The position numbers and the translations under genes are program-made. Below are positions 42,892-52,665 of a stretch of 64,000 nucleotides of DNA, in pieces. The notes beneath the pieces were generated by a model. It searched no databases. It was not told the DNA's origin and worked only from the letters and a program-made list of their open reading frames with translations. Position 1 is the first letter of the stretch, and each line of letters begins with the position of its first letter. Source of the stretch: Vibrio sp. J1-1 (GTDB taxonomy: Bacteria > Pseudomonadota > Gammaproteobacteria > Enterobacterales > Vibrionaceae); contig NZ_JAKKCM010000011.1 of the NCBI RefSeq assembly GCF_021728395.1, positions 62,001-126,000 on the forward strand, in the 5' to 3' direction.

Positions 42892-44277
42892 TTAATTCAA
42901 ACTAATAACGGTATCGCAGCACTTTTCAATCAGGTTTGGATCATGGCTGACTAGCAACAACGCACATCCCTGCTCTTTTGCCAGGTCAACCAACAAGTCA
43001 GTCACCTCTTGAGCAATAATGGGATCAAGCCTTGAAGTTGGCTCATCCGCGAACAAAAATACCGGATCCAGCAATAAAGCCCGAAGGATGGCAAACCGCT
43101 GTAATTCTCCTCCAGATACCCCAGTGCTGTTTCTATCTAGTAGTTCGGGAGCAAGTTTCAGTTTCTCCATCAATGGTGGAATGCGTTTTCGGTCTATCTT
43201 GTGCAGCTTGACCAAATCTTCCAATAGCACACCAAGCGTCACACTAGAAGTAAACGCAGCGGGTGGGTCCTGAAACAACTTAAGCCATTGATAAGGCATA
43301 GTGTTAGGTGCCAGCTTCGTTACTGTACCGTCCAACGCAGGTAATAAGCCAAGTAAGGTGTCTCCTAGTGTGCTTTTTCCGCAACCACTATCACCGACGA
43401 CGCCAATGACTTCCCCTTCATGAATCGTAAAATTGATTCTTTGAGAAAGCACAGTATTACCGCGCCCAATCGAAAGGTTGTCCACCTTCAGCACTGGTGC
43501 ATTAGAAAATAAGTTTTTCTCTCGTTCATTCCAATGCTTTGGATCCGCACTAATTAACGCTTGTGTGTACTCATGCTGAGGGTGATTCAACACTTGCTCT
43601 GCGGTTCCTTGCTCAACAACGACACCTTCTTTCATCACAATGATGTTACCACCGATTTGGCGCGCAACATCGATATCGTGAGTGATGGATAGTAAACCGC
43701 CACCCTGAGCGCTTTGGAGCAGCAGACGAACGATGTCATCTCGACGGCTGACATCCAGGCCTTTGGTAGGTTCATCAGCCAATATCAGCTTAGCGCCACC
43801 CGACGTTGCCGCAGTGACCGCTAAGCGCTGAGCCATACCGCCCGACAGCTGGCCCGGTCGTTTATGCGCACTACTTTTAAGCCCTATGTTATCCAAATCA
43901 TCGATGGCTCGATGAAAAGACGTCTCTTCATCTAACCCCTTGACGCATTCATAAACCTCAGCCACTTGTTTGTATGCAGACATTAATGGGTCAAGTGCGC
44001 GCCAAGGCTCCTGAGGGAGCATCGTGACTTCACTTCCCCACAGTTTTACCAGAGAGCGTTGATCCTGTTTTTTCCCAAAGACTGCAACGGTTCCGTATTG
44101 TGACAGTGAGCTTGGTAATAGACCGATCACGGCCTGCGCTAACAAACTTTTGCCTGATCCCGTCTGACCGAGAATGGTGACAGGCTTGTCTTGATAAAGC
44201 TTCAATGACAGCGGCTGGAGAAGCTCGACGTCTTTTGCTTTGATCGATAAATCATTCAGTTGAATTAAGAGATTCAC
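42892..44277 (-). CDS. Fused double ATPase of dipeptide/nickel-type ABC importer
   Basis: 461 residues with two ATPase halves that are separate proteins (DppD and DppF) in most systems. Walker A sites are GQTGSGKS near 36-43 and GDSGCGKS near 293-300; signatures are LSGGMAQRLAV and VSGGELQRFAI; both Walker B segments (LILADEPTKG and FLFADEPTS) are intact. Last gene of the operon; overlaps the permease by 26 bases. Fusion is seen in some nickel and metallophore systems, but does not define the substrate. Confidence 0.88.
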   Translation of the reverse strand: MNLLIQLNDLSIKAKDVELLQPLSLKLYQDKPVTILGQTGSGKSLLAQAVIGLLPSSLSQYGTVAVFGKKQDQRSLVKLWGSEVTMLPQEPWRALDPLMSAYKQVAEVYECVKGLDEETSFHRAIDDLDNIGLKSSAHKRPGQLSGGMAQRLAVTAATSGGAKLILADEPTKGLDVSRRDDIVRLLLQSAQGGGLLSITHDIDVARQIGGNIIVMKEGVVVEQGTAEQVLNHPQHEYTQALISADPKHWNEREKNLFSNAPVLKVDNLSIGRGNTVLSQRINFTIHEGEVIGVVGDSGCGKSTLGDTLLGLLPALDGTVTKLAPNTMPYQWLKLFQDPPAAFTSSVTLGVLLEDLVKLHKIDRKRIPPLMEKLKLAPELLDRNSTGVSGGELQRFAILRALLLDPVFLFADEPTSRLDPIIAQEVTDLLVDLAKEQGCALLLVSHDPNLIEKCCDTVISLN

Positions 44278-45061
44278 GGCTCGCTCCTGCTAATAAATGA
44301 AAGCCCAATACCAACAACGCGACAACCAGTAATGGCTGAGCTAATACCCAAGGGGCGTCAACGTAGAACGGGAAGAGTTCGACACTCATCAATCCTAGTT
44401 CGGCAAGAGGCGGCTGGATACCGACCGCAACAAAGCCTAAAGAAGCCATCATCAAGATGGCATTTGCACCGCCAAAAGCCGCCATCGTAAAGATCGAAGA
44501 AGAGAGCGCAGGCCAGATATGTCGTTTGAACTGATACCATTTACCGAATCCCATCATCACAGAGACTTGTCGCTCTGGGCTGTTAATGACAGTGCGTGTG
44601 ATAGCGCGTGTCACTCGGTAGTATTCAACCCACTGAACCAATGAAATCGCCAGATACATAACCAAGAATGATCCCGGAGCAATGGCTGACAACAGAAGAA
44701 CTAAGACTAACCCCGGCAGCGCTAATAAGATGTTGACGACAATATCCAGCCCCTGCTCGACGCGGCCTCCTGCCCATGCTGAACAAACACCAAAGGCAAC
44801 GCCCAACATCGAAGAACTAATGACACACAACACACTCAGGGTAAAAGATAAGCCAATCGCGCTTGCGAGACGCGTCATCATATCTCGCCCAAAATGATCG
44901 GTACCAAACCAGTGTTCACCGCTTGGTGGCAATAGTCGAATAGAAAGATTTTGCTCATCAATGGAGTACGGTGACAGCCACCCGACAAAAAGTGAAAAGC
45001 TAAACAGCCCTAGTAACAGTGCCAATCCGAGCTTTTGATTTAATGTAAATTGTTTCATCAT
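44252..45061 (-). CDS. ABC permease, DppC/NikC-like
   Basis: 269 residues, five or six membrane helices. Typical HWFGTDHFGRDMMTRL near 51-66 and the ATPase-contact loop near 150 (TRAITRTVINSPERQVSVMMG). Overlaps its partner permease by four bases. Confidence 0.88.
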   Translation of the reverse strand: MMKQFTLNQKLGLALLLGLFSFSLFVGWLSPYSIDEQNLSIRLLPPSGEHWFGTDHFGRDMMTRLASAIGLSFTLSVLCVISSSMLGVAFGVCSAWAGGRVEQGLDIVVNILLALPGLVLVLLLSAIAPGSFLVMYLAISLVQWVEYYRVTRAITRTVINSPERQVSVMMGFGKWYQFKRHIWPALSSSIFTMAAFGGANAILMMASLGFVAVGIQPPLAELGLMSVELFPFYVDAPWVLAQPLLVVALLVLGFHLLAGASRESLNSTE

Positions 45062-45996
45062 TTTTCTTGCTGACCTCTTGGATCAATCCAGTAGCACAGC
45101 ACATCAATAATACTGTTGAGGAACACAAATAGGATGCCCATTGTCAGCGCACAACCTTGAATAACGGGAATGTCACGCGCAAAAATCGCGTGTGCGAGAC
45201 CATGACCAACGCCCGGCCAAGAAAACAGAGACTCAATCATCACGATCCCTTCGATCACACTGACTAGCTGAATTCCGACAAACGCCACAATGGGTACGGC
45301 CATATTTCTTAAACCATGACGGTAGAAAGTTTGTCTTTCGCTTAACCCCTTAACTCGCGAGAATGTGTAAAACGGAGATCGCAAAACGTTTCTAACGCTG
45401 CTATGCACAACTCGGTTAGAAACTGCGGCCAAGCTGACAGCTAAAGTAACGCTTGGCAAAACCAAGTGCTGCCAGGTACCAAACCCCGCGACAGGAAACC
45501 ATTTCCAATTGATTGCGAAAATAAGGATCAGCACCAATCCAAGCACAAATACTGGCATTGCTCGGGTAAAGGTTGAAAACCAAACCATAAGAGAATTGAC
45601 CAGACCACCCTTGTTTGCTGACCAGGTTCCAAGAGGAAGCGCAATCAAAATGGATAACGCGATACCAAACCCAGCAAGAAGCAAAGAGTGACCAAGCTGG
45701 TGTAGGACGACTTCACTAACAGGTAAACCACTAACGAGAGAATTACCTAAGTTAAATTGCAACAAATCACCCAGCCAGCTTACATAGCTACTGAACCACC
45801 CCTGGTCCAGATTGAGTTCTTGTCGCACAAGGTCAGCAGCAGCAGAGTCCACATTATCCTGACCATAACGACTTGCCGCAATTCGATATGCCATGTCTCC
45901 AGGCAGGCTTCGCATCAGCAAAAAGGTGAGTGTACCGACGCCCCAAGCCACCAGAATTAACTGATAGAGTCGCTTTCTTAAAATCCTTAACAGCAT
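45058..45996 (-). CDS. ABC permease, DppB/NikB-like
   Basis: 312 residues, six membrane helices, typical N-terminus LLRILRKRLYQLILVAWGVGTLTFLLMRSLPGD and conserved LPSVTLAVSLAAVSNRVVHSSVR near 187-209. Overlaps the binding-protein gene by one base and the second permease by four, so the set is tightly coupled. Confidence 0.88.
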   Translation of the reverse strand: MLLRILRKRLYQLILVAWGVGTLTFLLMRSLPGDMAYRIAASRYGQDNVDSAAADLVRQELNLDQGWFSSYVSWLGDLLQFNLGNSLVSGLPVSEVVLHQLGHSLLLAGFGIALSILIALPLGTWSANKGGLVNSLMVWFSTFTRAMPVFVLGLVLILIFAINWKWFPVAGFGTWQHLVLPSVTLAVSLAAVSNRVVHSSVRNVLRSPFYTFSRVKGLSERQTFYRHGLRNMAVPIVAFVGIQLVSVIEGIVMIESLFSWPGVGHGLAHAIFARDIPVIQGCALTMGILFVFLNSIIDVLCYWIDPRGQQEK

Positions 45997-47591
45997 CAGT
46001 TAATTTCCATCTGATTGATGAAGTAATTACGCTCAAACGGATCAAACTTGAAGTTTTTAACGCGTTTGTTGACTGAGGTATGCTGGCTATAACTTGATAC
46101 CGCGATGACCGGAGAATCTTGATAGATCGCTTTCGCGACTTTTTGGCTAAGTTCAAAGGCGCGAGTGGCATCACGATTAGCAAGTAAACGCTCAATCGTA
46201 CTGTCCACTTCTGCGTTTTCCCAGTTCATCGTCCCCCAGTCACCACCTCCGCTGGTAAAATCAGAGCTGATGATCGGCAGCGGATCCGCACTGAAACCAA
46301 AGTTACGTGCAATCAATGCCATTTCTAGAGAACCATCTTGGTGACCAGCTGGGATCATACTTGAGTTTGTAACATCCACTTTTAGATCAACGCCTAGCTT
46401 GGCCCATTGAGCTTGAATAGCTGTTGCGACTGTTGTTAATTCAGGGCGGTCTGCATAGGTAATCATCGTCAGTTTAAACGGCACACCATCACGTTCAAGG
46501 ATACCGCTTTCTCCACGTTCCCAACCTAACTCAGCCAAGGTTGAACTCGCCTGTTGTAGATTAAAATCATCATTTTTAACGTCTTCAATAAACCATTGAG
46601 ACATTGAACTTGGCATGATCTGCGTGGTTTCTGAGCCCGGAACACCAAGCACATTTTTTGCAATCGACGCGCGATCAATAGCCATACTCAATGCCTTTCT
46701 AGCTCTCGCGTCATCTAGGAAAGGATGACCGGCATTCACTTTTACAAACATGGTTCGTGGGATCAGGTCGCTGTGAACGTTAACCTCGTTTCCTGTTTTT
46801 AGCTGTCCTAGCATGGATGGTTCAAGATTGAATACGATATCTGCTTCGCCAGACTTCGCCTGCAGCAAACGACTTTCTGCACGATGGCCCGTCAAGTATG
46901 TGGCGAAATCGATTTTTGCTTCTTCCCCCCAATAACCATCAAACTTTTTAACCAAGAACTTGTGCGGCGGTGCAAAGCTTTCCATTTGATATGGCCCCGT
47001 ACCGTAAAGTGTTTTTACGGCTCCGTTAGGCTCGTAAGATGCAGGCGACAAGATAGCGTTAGAATAGTTGGTCAACAGTGAGGCAAATGCAGCGTAAGGT
47101 TTACTCAATTCGATTTTTATCTCATTATCACTCACCGCTGAGACGCTGCGAACCTCTGCTTTGTTGAGTGTGCCATGTTTACGCTGTGCGAAAGTAAGAC
47201 TGCGAACAACTGCTGCTGCGTCTAATTTGGAGCCATCATGAAACGTTACGTTGTCTCGCAGAGTAAAATACCACGATAATCCATCTTCACTGCTGTGCCA
47301 TTTACTCGCCAACCCTGACGTAACAATCCCTTTATTATCAACATTGAGCAGCGTTTCTATGACCTGCATGCGAGTTAACATATAGCCCTGTTTGGAAGGG
47401 TCTACGCTGGAAACCTCCCAAGGGCCACTAATCGATAATGTATTGCTCTTATTTGGCGTAAGCTGCTCAGATGATGCTTCTTGATTATTTAATGTGATAG
47501 CAGCGCCTGCTGCAACGACTACAGTAGCCAAAACTAGGCCACGAATAAGCTTCTTCTTTCTCGCAATAGAAGCATAAGAAATTTCGGTCAT
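45996..47591 (-). CDS. Binding protein of dipeptide/nickel-type ABC importer (SBP_bac_5)
   Basis: 531 residues from ATG 47591 with AGGG seven bases upstream; a start at 47630 would add 13 unsupported residues. Hydrophobic N-terminal segment (LIRGLVLATVVVAAGAAITL) with no lipobox and no clear cleavage site, so it may stay anchored. Cluster C fold: SGLASKWHSSEDGLSWYFTLRDNVTFHDGS near 91-120. Related proteins carry peptides, nickel-histidine or opine metallophores. The operon is probably under Zur (box at 48080-48102), which favours a zinc complex over plain peptides. Confidence 0.85.
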   Translation of the reverse strand: MTEISYASIARKKKLIRGLVLATVVVAAGAAITLNNQEASSEQLTPNKSNTLSISGPWEVSSVDPSKQGYMLTRMQVIETLLNVDNKGIVTSGLASKWHSSEDGLSWYFTLRDNVTFHDGSKLDAAAVVRSLTFAQRKHGTLNKAEVRSVSAVSDNEIKIELSKPYAAFASLLTNYSNAILSPASYEPNGAVKTLYGTGPYQMESFAPPHKFLVKKFDGYWGEEAKIDFATYLTGHRAESRLLQAKSGEADIVFNLEPSMLGQLKTGNEVNVHSDLIPRTMFVKVNAGHPFLDDARARKALSMAIDRASIAKNVLGVPGSETTQIMPSSMSQWFIEDVKNDDFNLQQASSTLAELGWERGESGILERDGVPFKLTMITYADRPELTTVATAIQAQWAKLGVDLKVDVTNSSMIPAGHQDGSLEMALIARNFGFSADPLPIISSDFTSGGGDWGTMNWENAEVDSTIERLLANRDATRAFELSQKVAKAIYQDSPVIAVSSYSQHTSVNKRVKNFKFDPFERNYFINQMEIN

Positions 47592-47767
47592 AACGATCCC
47601 TAACGTATTTTTAGACGCTATTTTCCCCAAATGACGAGTGCACGTAACAGTTGTCTCGTTGTGAATCTTTTACAAGCACAAGCCTGACCAACGTCGAAAT
47701 ACCAAGCCGTGACGAGGTTATGGGGTATAAAAATGAAAATGTTGGGTTCTCCTAAATGGAGATAGCA

Positions 47768-48058
47768 TTAGACGAAATGAGGTGGTGATCGCGTTCGCGG
47801 AAGCTCTGAAGAAACGTGAGCCGTGAACTGGATATCGAAGATCTGATAGCATTGCGCCTCATCAGACGGCACAGACATAGAAGAGTAAGAGCTTAAAGCG
47901 TGACAAATGGCTTCATACACTTCACAGGTATGATGTTCGTGAACGTTTTTATCCATCTCCATCGAGTGCACAAGCGAAATCGCACTCAACCCCAAAGGGA
48001 GTAAGAGCATCGCGAGGAGCAGCAATTTTTTTAGCTTAAGATGATGGAAGTAGTACAC
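47768..48058 (-). CDS. Small His/Cys-containing secreted protein, DUF2607-like
   Basis: 96 residues. Hydrophobic N-terminus (LKKLLLLAMLLLPLGLSAISLVHS) acts as a signal peptide or anchor. The remaining 60 residues include His, Cys and Asp in metal-binding-like order (HEHHTCEVYEAICHALSS) and a terminal RSPPHFV of the kind seen in several small envelope proteins. I recall a Vibrio family DUF2607 of this build; match not verified. It lies 177 bases before the ABC binding-protein gene on the same strand, with a Zur box at its promoter, so it probably heads that operon. Confidence 0.7.
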   Translation of the reverse strand: MYYFHHLKLKKLLLLAMLLLPLGLSAISLVHSMEMDKNVHEHHTCEVYEAICHALSSYSSMSVPSDEAQCYQIFDIQFTAHVSSELPRTRSPPHFV

Positions 48059-48079
48059 GACAAGAGCAGTGAAATAAAC

Positions 48080-48102
48080 GTAACGTTATACTATTACATT
48101 TC
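48080..48102. promoter_or_regulatory. Zur box
   Basis: Reads GTAACGTTATACTATTACATTTC, matching 19 of 23 positions of the gammaproteobacterial consensus I recall (arms GAAATGTTATA and TATAACATTTC around one base). It lies 22 bases upstream of the DUF2607-like gene, the right place to block its promoter when zinc is plentiful. Confidence 0.78.
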
Positions 48103-48265
48103 GATTTAAATCAAAGTACTTTGTTTGTGATTACCGTTCAATTGTTTAATTATTGTTCAACCCATTTCTTTCGTTAAAGATAGTCATACAAATAAGTTTG
48201 AAAATCAGAATGTTAGATTATGAAAATAAGTATCAGCGATTGTGACTATTTTTCGAAGGAAGGAA

Positions 48266-48293
48266 ACCCACCAAATGCGCTATTTTGGTGGGT
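48266..48293 (-). terminator. Terminator of the amino-acid ABC operon
   Basis: Ten-base stem (48266-48275 with 48284-48293), eight-base loop, weak T tract on the minus strand. Confidence 0.65.
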
Positions 48294-48314
48294 AAGATGG
48301 CTAAGAGACTATTT

Positions 48315-49043
48315 TTACTTCACTGCAGATAAAAAGCTGCGCAACTCTTCAGTTTGAGGAGCATCGAAAACTTCTTCGCTAGGACCGCTTTCCCATACTT
48401 TCCCTTGGTTCATGAACACGACTCTATCACCAACCTCACGTGCGAAGTTCATTTCATGAGTAACCAGAATGAGCGTCATTCCCTCTTTCTTTAGCTGCTC
48501 TAACACTTTTAGTACCTCACCGACCAGCTCCGGATCGAGTGCAGAGGTGATTTCATCACACAACAACACTTTTGGGTTCATCGCAAGAGATCGTGCAATC
48601 GCAACACGCTGTTGCTGTCCACCAGATAAGTTAGCCGGGTAGGCGTCAAATTTATCCGCTAAGCCGACCTTTTCAAGTAGCTCCCTCGCCTGAGCTTCAC
48701 AAGCTTTTGCATCTTTTTTCATTACCAGTTTTGGCGCTAACATCACGTTCTCACCCACTGTCATATGAGGAAAAAGGTTGAAGCTCTGGAATACCATACC
48801 AACACTTCGACTAAGTAGACGCAACTTGTAATCATCATCTTCCACGGCCTGGCGGTCGACGACAATAGCGCCATCCTGATAGGTTTCCAGACCATTCATA
48901 CAACGCAGCAACGTACTCTTACCAGAACCACTGCGGCCAATAATAGAGACAACTTCGCCTGCCTCAACTTTCATGTCCACACCTTTGAGAACATGGTTTT
49001 CACCATAGTACTTATGTACTTGATCAACACTAACGAGAGACAT
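48315..49043 (-). CDS. Polar amino-acid ABC ATPase, GlnQ-like
   Basis: 242 residues. Walker A GRSGSGKST near 36-44, signature NLSGGQQQRVAIARSLA near 136-152, Walker B VLLCDEITSALDPE. Energises the two permeases next to it. Overlaps the neighbouring permease by 14 bases. Confidence 0.92.
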   Translation of the reverse strand: MSLVSVDQVHKYYGENHVLKGVDMKVEAGEVVSIIGRSGSGKSTLLRCMNGLETYQDGAIVVDRQAVEDDDYKLRLLSRSVGMVFQSFNLFPHMTVGENVMLAPKLVMKKDAKACEAQARELLEKVGLADKFDAYPANLSGGQQQRVAIARSLAMNPKVLLCDEITSALDPELVGEVLKVLEQLKKEGMTLILVTHEMNFAREVGDRVVFMNQGKVWESGPSEEVFDAPQTEELRSFLSAVK

Positions 49044-49680
49044 AGGTTTTTTTCTCCAAATGACGAGCTAATAATGACAGAGGGAAACAGATAATAAAGT
49101 AAAGCACTGCGACCATGGCAAATACCTTAAATGGTTGGAATGTTGCGTTATTGAGCATGGTTCCTGCTTTAGTTAACTCAACAAAACCGATGATCGAAGC
49201 GAGCGCGGTGCCTTTGACGATTTGAACGGAAAAGCCGATCGTCGGTGCAATGGCAATTCGGTATGCTTGGGGAATAATGACGTTACGCATGCTCTGAATG
49301 TAATTAAGACCCAACGTACGACAAGCTTCCCATTGACCTTTAGGTAACGCCTCAATACAACCCCGCCAAATGTCGTGAAAATAGGCACTGCTGTATAGGG
49401 TTAACGCCAACGCGGCTGCGGACCAAGCACTTACCTCTATTCCCAACAGAGACAAACCGAAAAACGCCATAAAGAGCTGCATTAGAAGTGGCGTTCCCTG
49501 AAAGAGTTCAACGTACAGTTGAATGCCTTTACCAAGGTGAATGTTCTTCATACTTCTGAGTAAAGTAAGACTAAGCCCTACCAGACCACCACCTATGAAA
49601 GCAATCATGGAGAGTAGTACGGTCCAACGCGCTGCAAGTAGTAAGTTGCGCAGAATGTCCCAGTCTGTAAATTGCATCAT
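49030..49680 (-). CDS. Polar amino-acid ABC permease, second
   Basis: 216 residues, HisM/GlnP type: LYVELFQGTPLLMQLFMAFFG near 51-71 and LPKGQWEACRTLGLNYIQSMRNVIIPQA near 114-141, the loop that meets the ATPase. 12 bases after the first permease. Confidence 0.9.
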   Translation of the reverse strand: MMQFTDWDILRNLLLAARWTVLLSMIAFIGGGLVGLSLTLLRSMKNIHLGKGIQLYVELFQGTPLLMQLFMAFFGLSLLGIEVSAWSAAALALTLYSSAYFHDIWRGCIEALPKGQWEACRTLGLNYIQSMRNVIIPQAYRIAIAPTIGFSVQIVKGTALASIIGFVELTKAGTMLNNATFQPFKVFAMVAVLYFIICFPLSLLARHLEKKTYVSR

Positions 49681-49692
49681 AATCGTCTTCTC

Positions 49693-50361
49693 CTACAGCG
49701 CTGGGTTTTTGAATACGCGAGCTTTAATCATCGCGAAGAACTGACGCATTAAGATCGCAAGGACAAGATAAATCAGTGCAGTAACAGCATAAGACTCAAA
49801 ACTCAAAAAGGTTCTGGACTGCACAAAGTTAGCCGCAAAAGTCAGCTCCTCAACAGAGATCTGAGAAACAACGGCGGAGCCAAGCATGACAATAATGCAC
49901 TGACTGACCAACGCCGGATAAACCTTCTGATAAGCAGGGGGCAATACAATACGAGTGAAAATTTGTCGTCTGGTTAAGCCTAGCGTTTTACCTGCTTCCC
50001 ATTGGCCCTTAGGCGTTGCTTCGATACCCGCACGGATGATCTCCGCGCTGTAGGCGCCGAGGTTAAACACCATAGCAATGAAGCCAGCTTCCCACGCACT
50101 TAACTTAACGCCCAGTGCTGGTAAACCAAAAAAGATAAAAAATAACTGAACAATAAACGGTGTATTACGTGTTAACTCTATATAGGTGGCACATAACCAA
50201 CGTAACCATGCTTGCTTACTTGTACGCCCTGCAGCGCACAAGGTTCCCACGGCTAACCCAGCAACCGTAGAAAGGACGGTTAACTCGACGGTTGTCCGTA
50301 AACCTGCCACAAACTGTGGCAGGTAGGGAGCCAAGCCAGTAAATTCTAACTGGTAACTCAT
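49693..50361 (-). CDS. Polar amino-acid ABC permease, first
   Basis: 222 residues, same family as its neighbour: IELTRNTPFIVQLFFIFFGLPALG near 61-84 and TPKGQWEAGKTLGLTRRQIFTRIVLPPAYQ near 119-148. 12 bases after the binding-protein gene. Confidence 0.9.
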   Translation of the reverse strand: MSYQLEFTGLAPYLPQFVAGLRTTVELTVLSTVAGLAVGTLCAAGRTSKQAWLRWLCATYIELTRNTPFIVQLFFIFFGLPALGVKLSAWEAGFIAMVFNLGAYSAEIIRAGIEATPKGQWEAGKTLGLTRRQIFTRIVLPPAYQKVYPALVSQCIIVMLGSAVVSQISVEELTFAANFVQSRTFLSFESYAVTALIYLVLAILMRQFFAMIKARVFKNPAL

Positions 50362-50373
50362 TGAACTTATTCC

Positions 50374-51165
50374 TTATGCGCCAAGATCTTTAGGGAAAGG
50401 CGCTTTTAGCCATTTTTGAGATAGTTCTTCCAATACTCCGTCTGCTTTCGCTTTTGAAATGAGCTTGTTCACTTCTTCAACGAGTTCACTTTCACCCTTC
50501 ATCACACCGACATAACAAGGCGAGTTTTTCAGCATGAACTTCGCTTCTGGTGCTTTAGCTGGGTATCGAGTCGCGATCTCAGTAACCACAAGGTTACCCG
50601 TTGCAATGAGGTCAATCTGACCCGATAGGAATGATGACAATGTCGCGTTGTTGTCTTCAAAACGCTTGATCGTTGTACTCTGTGGCGCAATTTTGCTTAG
50701 TTCAATATCTTCAACAGAGCCACGAGTCACACCAATGGTTTTGTCAGCCAGATCTGCAGCTTCAGCCACTTTTTCGTCTGAAGTACCGAATACGCCAAGG
50801 AAAAATGGAGCGTATGCGTCACTGAAATCGATCGCTTTTTCACGCTCTGGGTTTTTACCCATACTTGAGATAACTAAGTCAACTTTCTGAGTTTGTAGGT
50901 AAGGAATACGGTTCGCACTCGTAACGGGTACTAGTTCCACTTTTACATTTAATTCTTTAGCCAGGTATTTCGCCATATCAATGTCGTAACCTTGAGGCTT
51001 TAAATCTGTCCCTACAGAACCGAAAGGAGGAAAGTCTTGTGGAACCGCAACTTTAAGTAGCGCCTTTTCTTTGATAACTTCCAACTGATTTGCAGATACA
51101 GGCGTAATATTGGTGACTAACGCTGCTGCGACGGCAACTAAAGACATTAATTTAGATAATTTCAT
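50374..51165 (-). CDS. Periplasmic amino-acid binding protein
   Basis: 263 residues from ATG 51165 with AGGGAAAT upstream; the frame extends to 51183 without support. Signal peptide ends PVSANQ near 25. SBP_bac_3 fold with the ligand-binding pattern KVAVPQDFPPFG, QGYDIDMAKYLA and TRGSVEDIEL. Ligand not readable; polar amino acid. No adjacent catabolic genes. Confidence 0.88.
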   Translation of the reverse strand: MKLSKLMSLVAVAAALVTNITPVSANQLEVIKEKALLKVAVPQDFPPFGSVGTDLKPQGYDIDMAKYLAKELNVKVELVPVTSANRIPYLQTQKVDLVISSMGKNPEREKAIDFSDAYAPFFLGVFGTSDEKVAEAADLADKTIGVTRGSVEDIELSKIAPQSTTIKRFEDNNATLSSFLSGQIDLIATGNLVVTEIATRYPAKAPEAKFMLKNSPCYVGVMKGESELVEEVNKLISKAKADGVLEELSQKWLKAPFPKDLGA

Positions 51166-51183
51166 GGCTATTTCCCTATACAA

Positions 51184-51423
51184 GTAAGATACGATTGAAA
51201 CACTTTTCTAGCACACTGCAACGTTCGTACCCATTTAAAACAAATCTTTTATTACTTTGTTTTTAAAGGAAATTTTTATAACTTTCAGTTTGATCATCCA
51301 TAAAATACTTATAATATTCGAAAACGAAGATCATTTTTGGTGCATAAAACACCACAATGTAGCAGTGCAGAACAACGTCCTTGCCAAATAACTAAAGATC
51401 GTCGTTTCTTGAGTGATGTGAGG
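51184..51423. other. Intergenic region between amino-acid ABC operon and rpiR-like gene
   Basis: Holds the ABC operon promoter on the minus strand. Apart from the terminator just beyond it, no clear operator was identified. Confidence 0.5.
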
Positions 51424-51463
51424 AGAAAAAAATAGCTGTTACTTAACTCAGCAACAGCTATTT
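51424..51463 (-). terminator. Terminator of rpiR-like gene
   Basis: Eleven-base stem (51430-51440 with 51453-51463) with seven T on the minus strand from the A tract at 51425-51431. It separates the regulator from the ABC operon. Confidence 0.82.
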
Positions 51464-51493
51464 TTAAGGAAAGCGTGTAGGTCGTTAATCTAT

Positions 51494-52309
51494 TTATTCC
51501 AATTCACTTAACTGACGATAATTGGAGCTTATCTTTTGACTGAGGTTTGAAGCCTCCTCTTTTAGCAACAGAAAAGTTTCGTTTACAAAGTAATGAATAA
51601 GGCTCATCGGAACCGCATAACTGTCTAATGGCAGCTCATTATTCATGTAACAAACGAAGACCTCGTTTACCGTCGACGCATACTTTTGGCCTGATTGATC
51701 GGTGATCAACAAACAATCATAGGGTTTAAGAAATTCAACAATTTGTTCAAAGTTCGCCACACGACGACGAATCCCAAACAAAATAACGAAGTCATCTTCA
51801 TTTATTGTTGCTAAGTCTTCTCCAATGGTTTGTCCCGGAAGAGGCAACAGCTCAACACCTTGACGACATTGAGCTAACTGCTGACGAAAATGCATCGCTA
51901 ACGGATAGCTATTTCGATAACCAATAATCTTTATCCGCTTTGCCGTCGCTAACTTGCTAATAATGTGCGCCGTGTTCCCTTCCGCTATCTGGATCCACAA
52001 CTTTTCAAGTGATACAGCATCCTGACAGAAACCCGTATCTTGCAGTTCTCCAGTGATCACTGGGTTGCCTTTATCACGCTCAGACATCATTTCATTTCGC
52101 AATGCCACGTGATCGTCATAACCCAGTTTGCGGATAAAGCGACTGACACTCGTCTTAGATACCAGACATTCCTCGGCAATTTCACTGGTGGATAACATCA
52201 ATATTTTTTCAGGATTCACCTGAAGAAAATCCGCGATGCGTCTATTCCCTTCACTCAGTGAAGAGTAATATTCAGTAATACGTGCACTTAAAGAATTGTT
52301 GTTTGTCAT
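51494..52309 (-). CDS. RpiR family regulator (HTH_6 + SIS)
   Basis: 271 residues. N-terminal helix-turn-helix with LSTSEIAEECLVSKTSVSRFIRKLGYDD near 39-66 and a C-terminal SIS sugar-phosphate-binding domain (KRIKIIGYRNSYPLAMHFRQQL near 123-144). RpiR proteins respond to phosphosugars or amino-sugar compounds. It lies upstream of the amino-acid ABC operon on the same strand, separated by a terminator; GAAACAT occurs twice upstream of its start (near 52380 and 52422). Confidence 0.88.
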   Translation of the reverse strand: MTNNNSLSARITEYYSSLSEGNRRIADFLQVNPEKILMLSTSEIAEECLVSKTSVSRFIRKLGYDDHVALRNEMMSERDKGNPVITGELQDTGFCQDAVSLEKLWIQIAEGNTAHIISKLATAKRIKIIGYRNSYPLAMHFRQQLAQCRQGVELLPLPGQTIGEDLATINEDDFVILFGIRRRVANFEQIVEFLKPYDCLLITDQSGQKYASTVNEVFVCYMNNELPLDSYAVPMSLIHYFVNETFLLLKEEASNLSQKISSNYRQLSELE

Positions 52310-52665
52310 TAGCTATTTCCGGTCACTCCATAAAAGAGCGCATCGTTAATGTAAATGTCTAACTTTACTGTCTCAGTTGAAACATACCTTACCAAGTGTT
52401 ATTCGACTAAAGAGAAGCAAATGAAACATTAAAACTAAATCACTGCAACGATTGTACCACCCAAACCTAAAAAACATAATCTATTGATTATTAAGATGAT
52501 ATTTTAAAACTACTTTTATATCGTTGCTGAATACGCGCTATAACGAATAAACAAATCGCTTTTACGTGCATGAATCACCAATATGGGGAGAGCTAAATAC
52601 CTCTTACCCTATAGTGAAGAGGACCATAGATACTCACATCATTCTATATTTGTCCCTAAGCAAAA
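52310..52665. other. Intergenic region upstream of rpiR-like gene
   Basis: About 356 bases holding the regulator's promoter and the 3' flank of the reductase gene. A 23-base imperfect palindrome with arms CCTCTT/AAGAGG and centre CTATAG lies near 52600-52622. It may terminate the reductase operon or be an operator. No gene supported. Confidence 0.45.
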
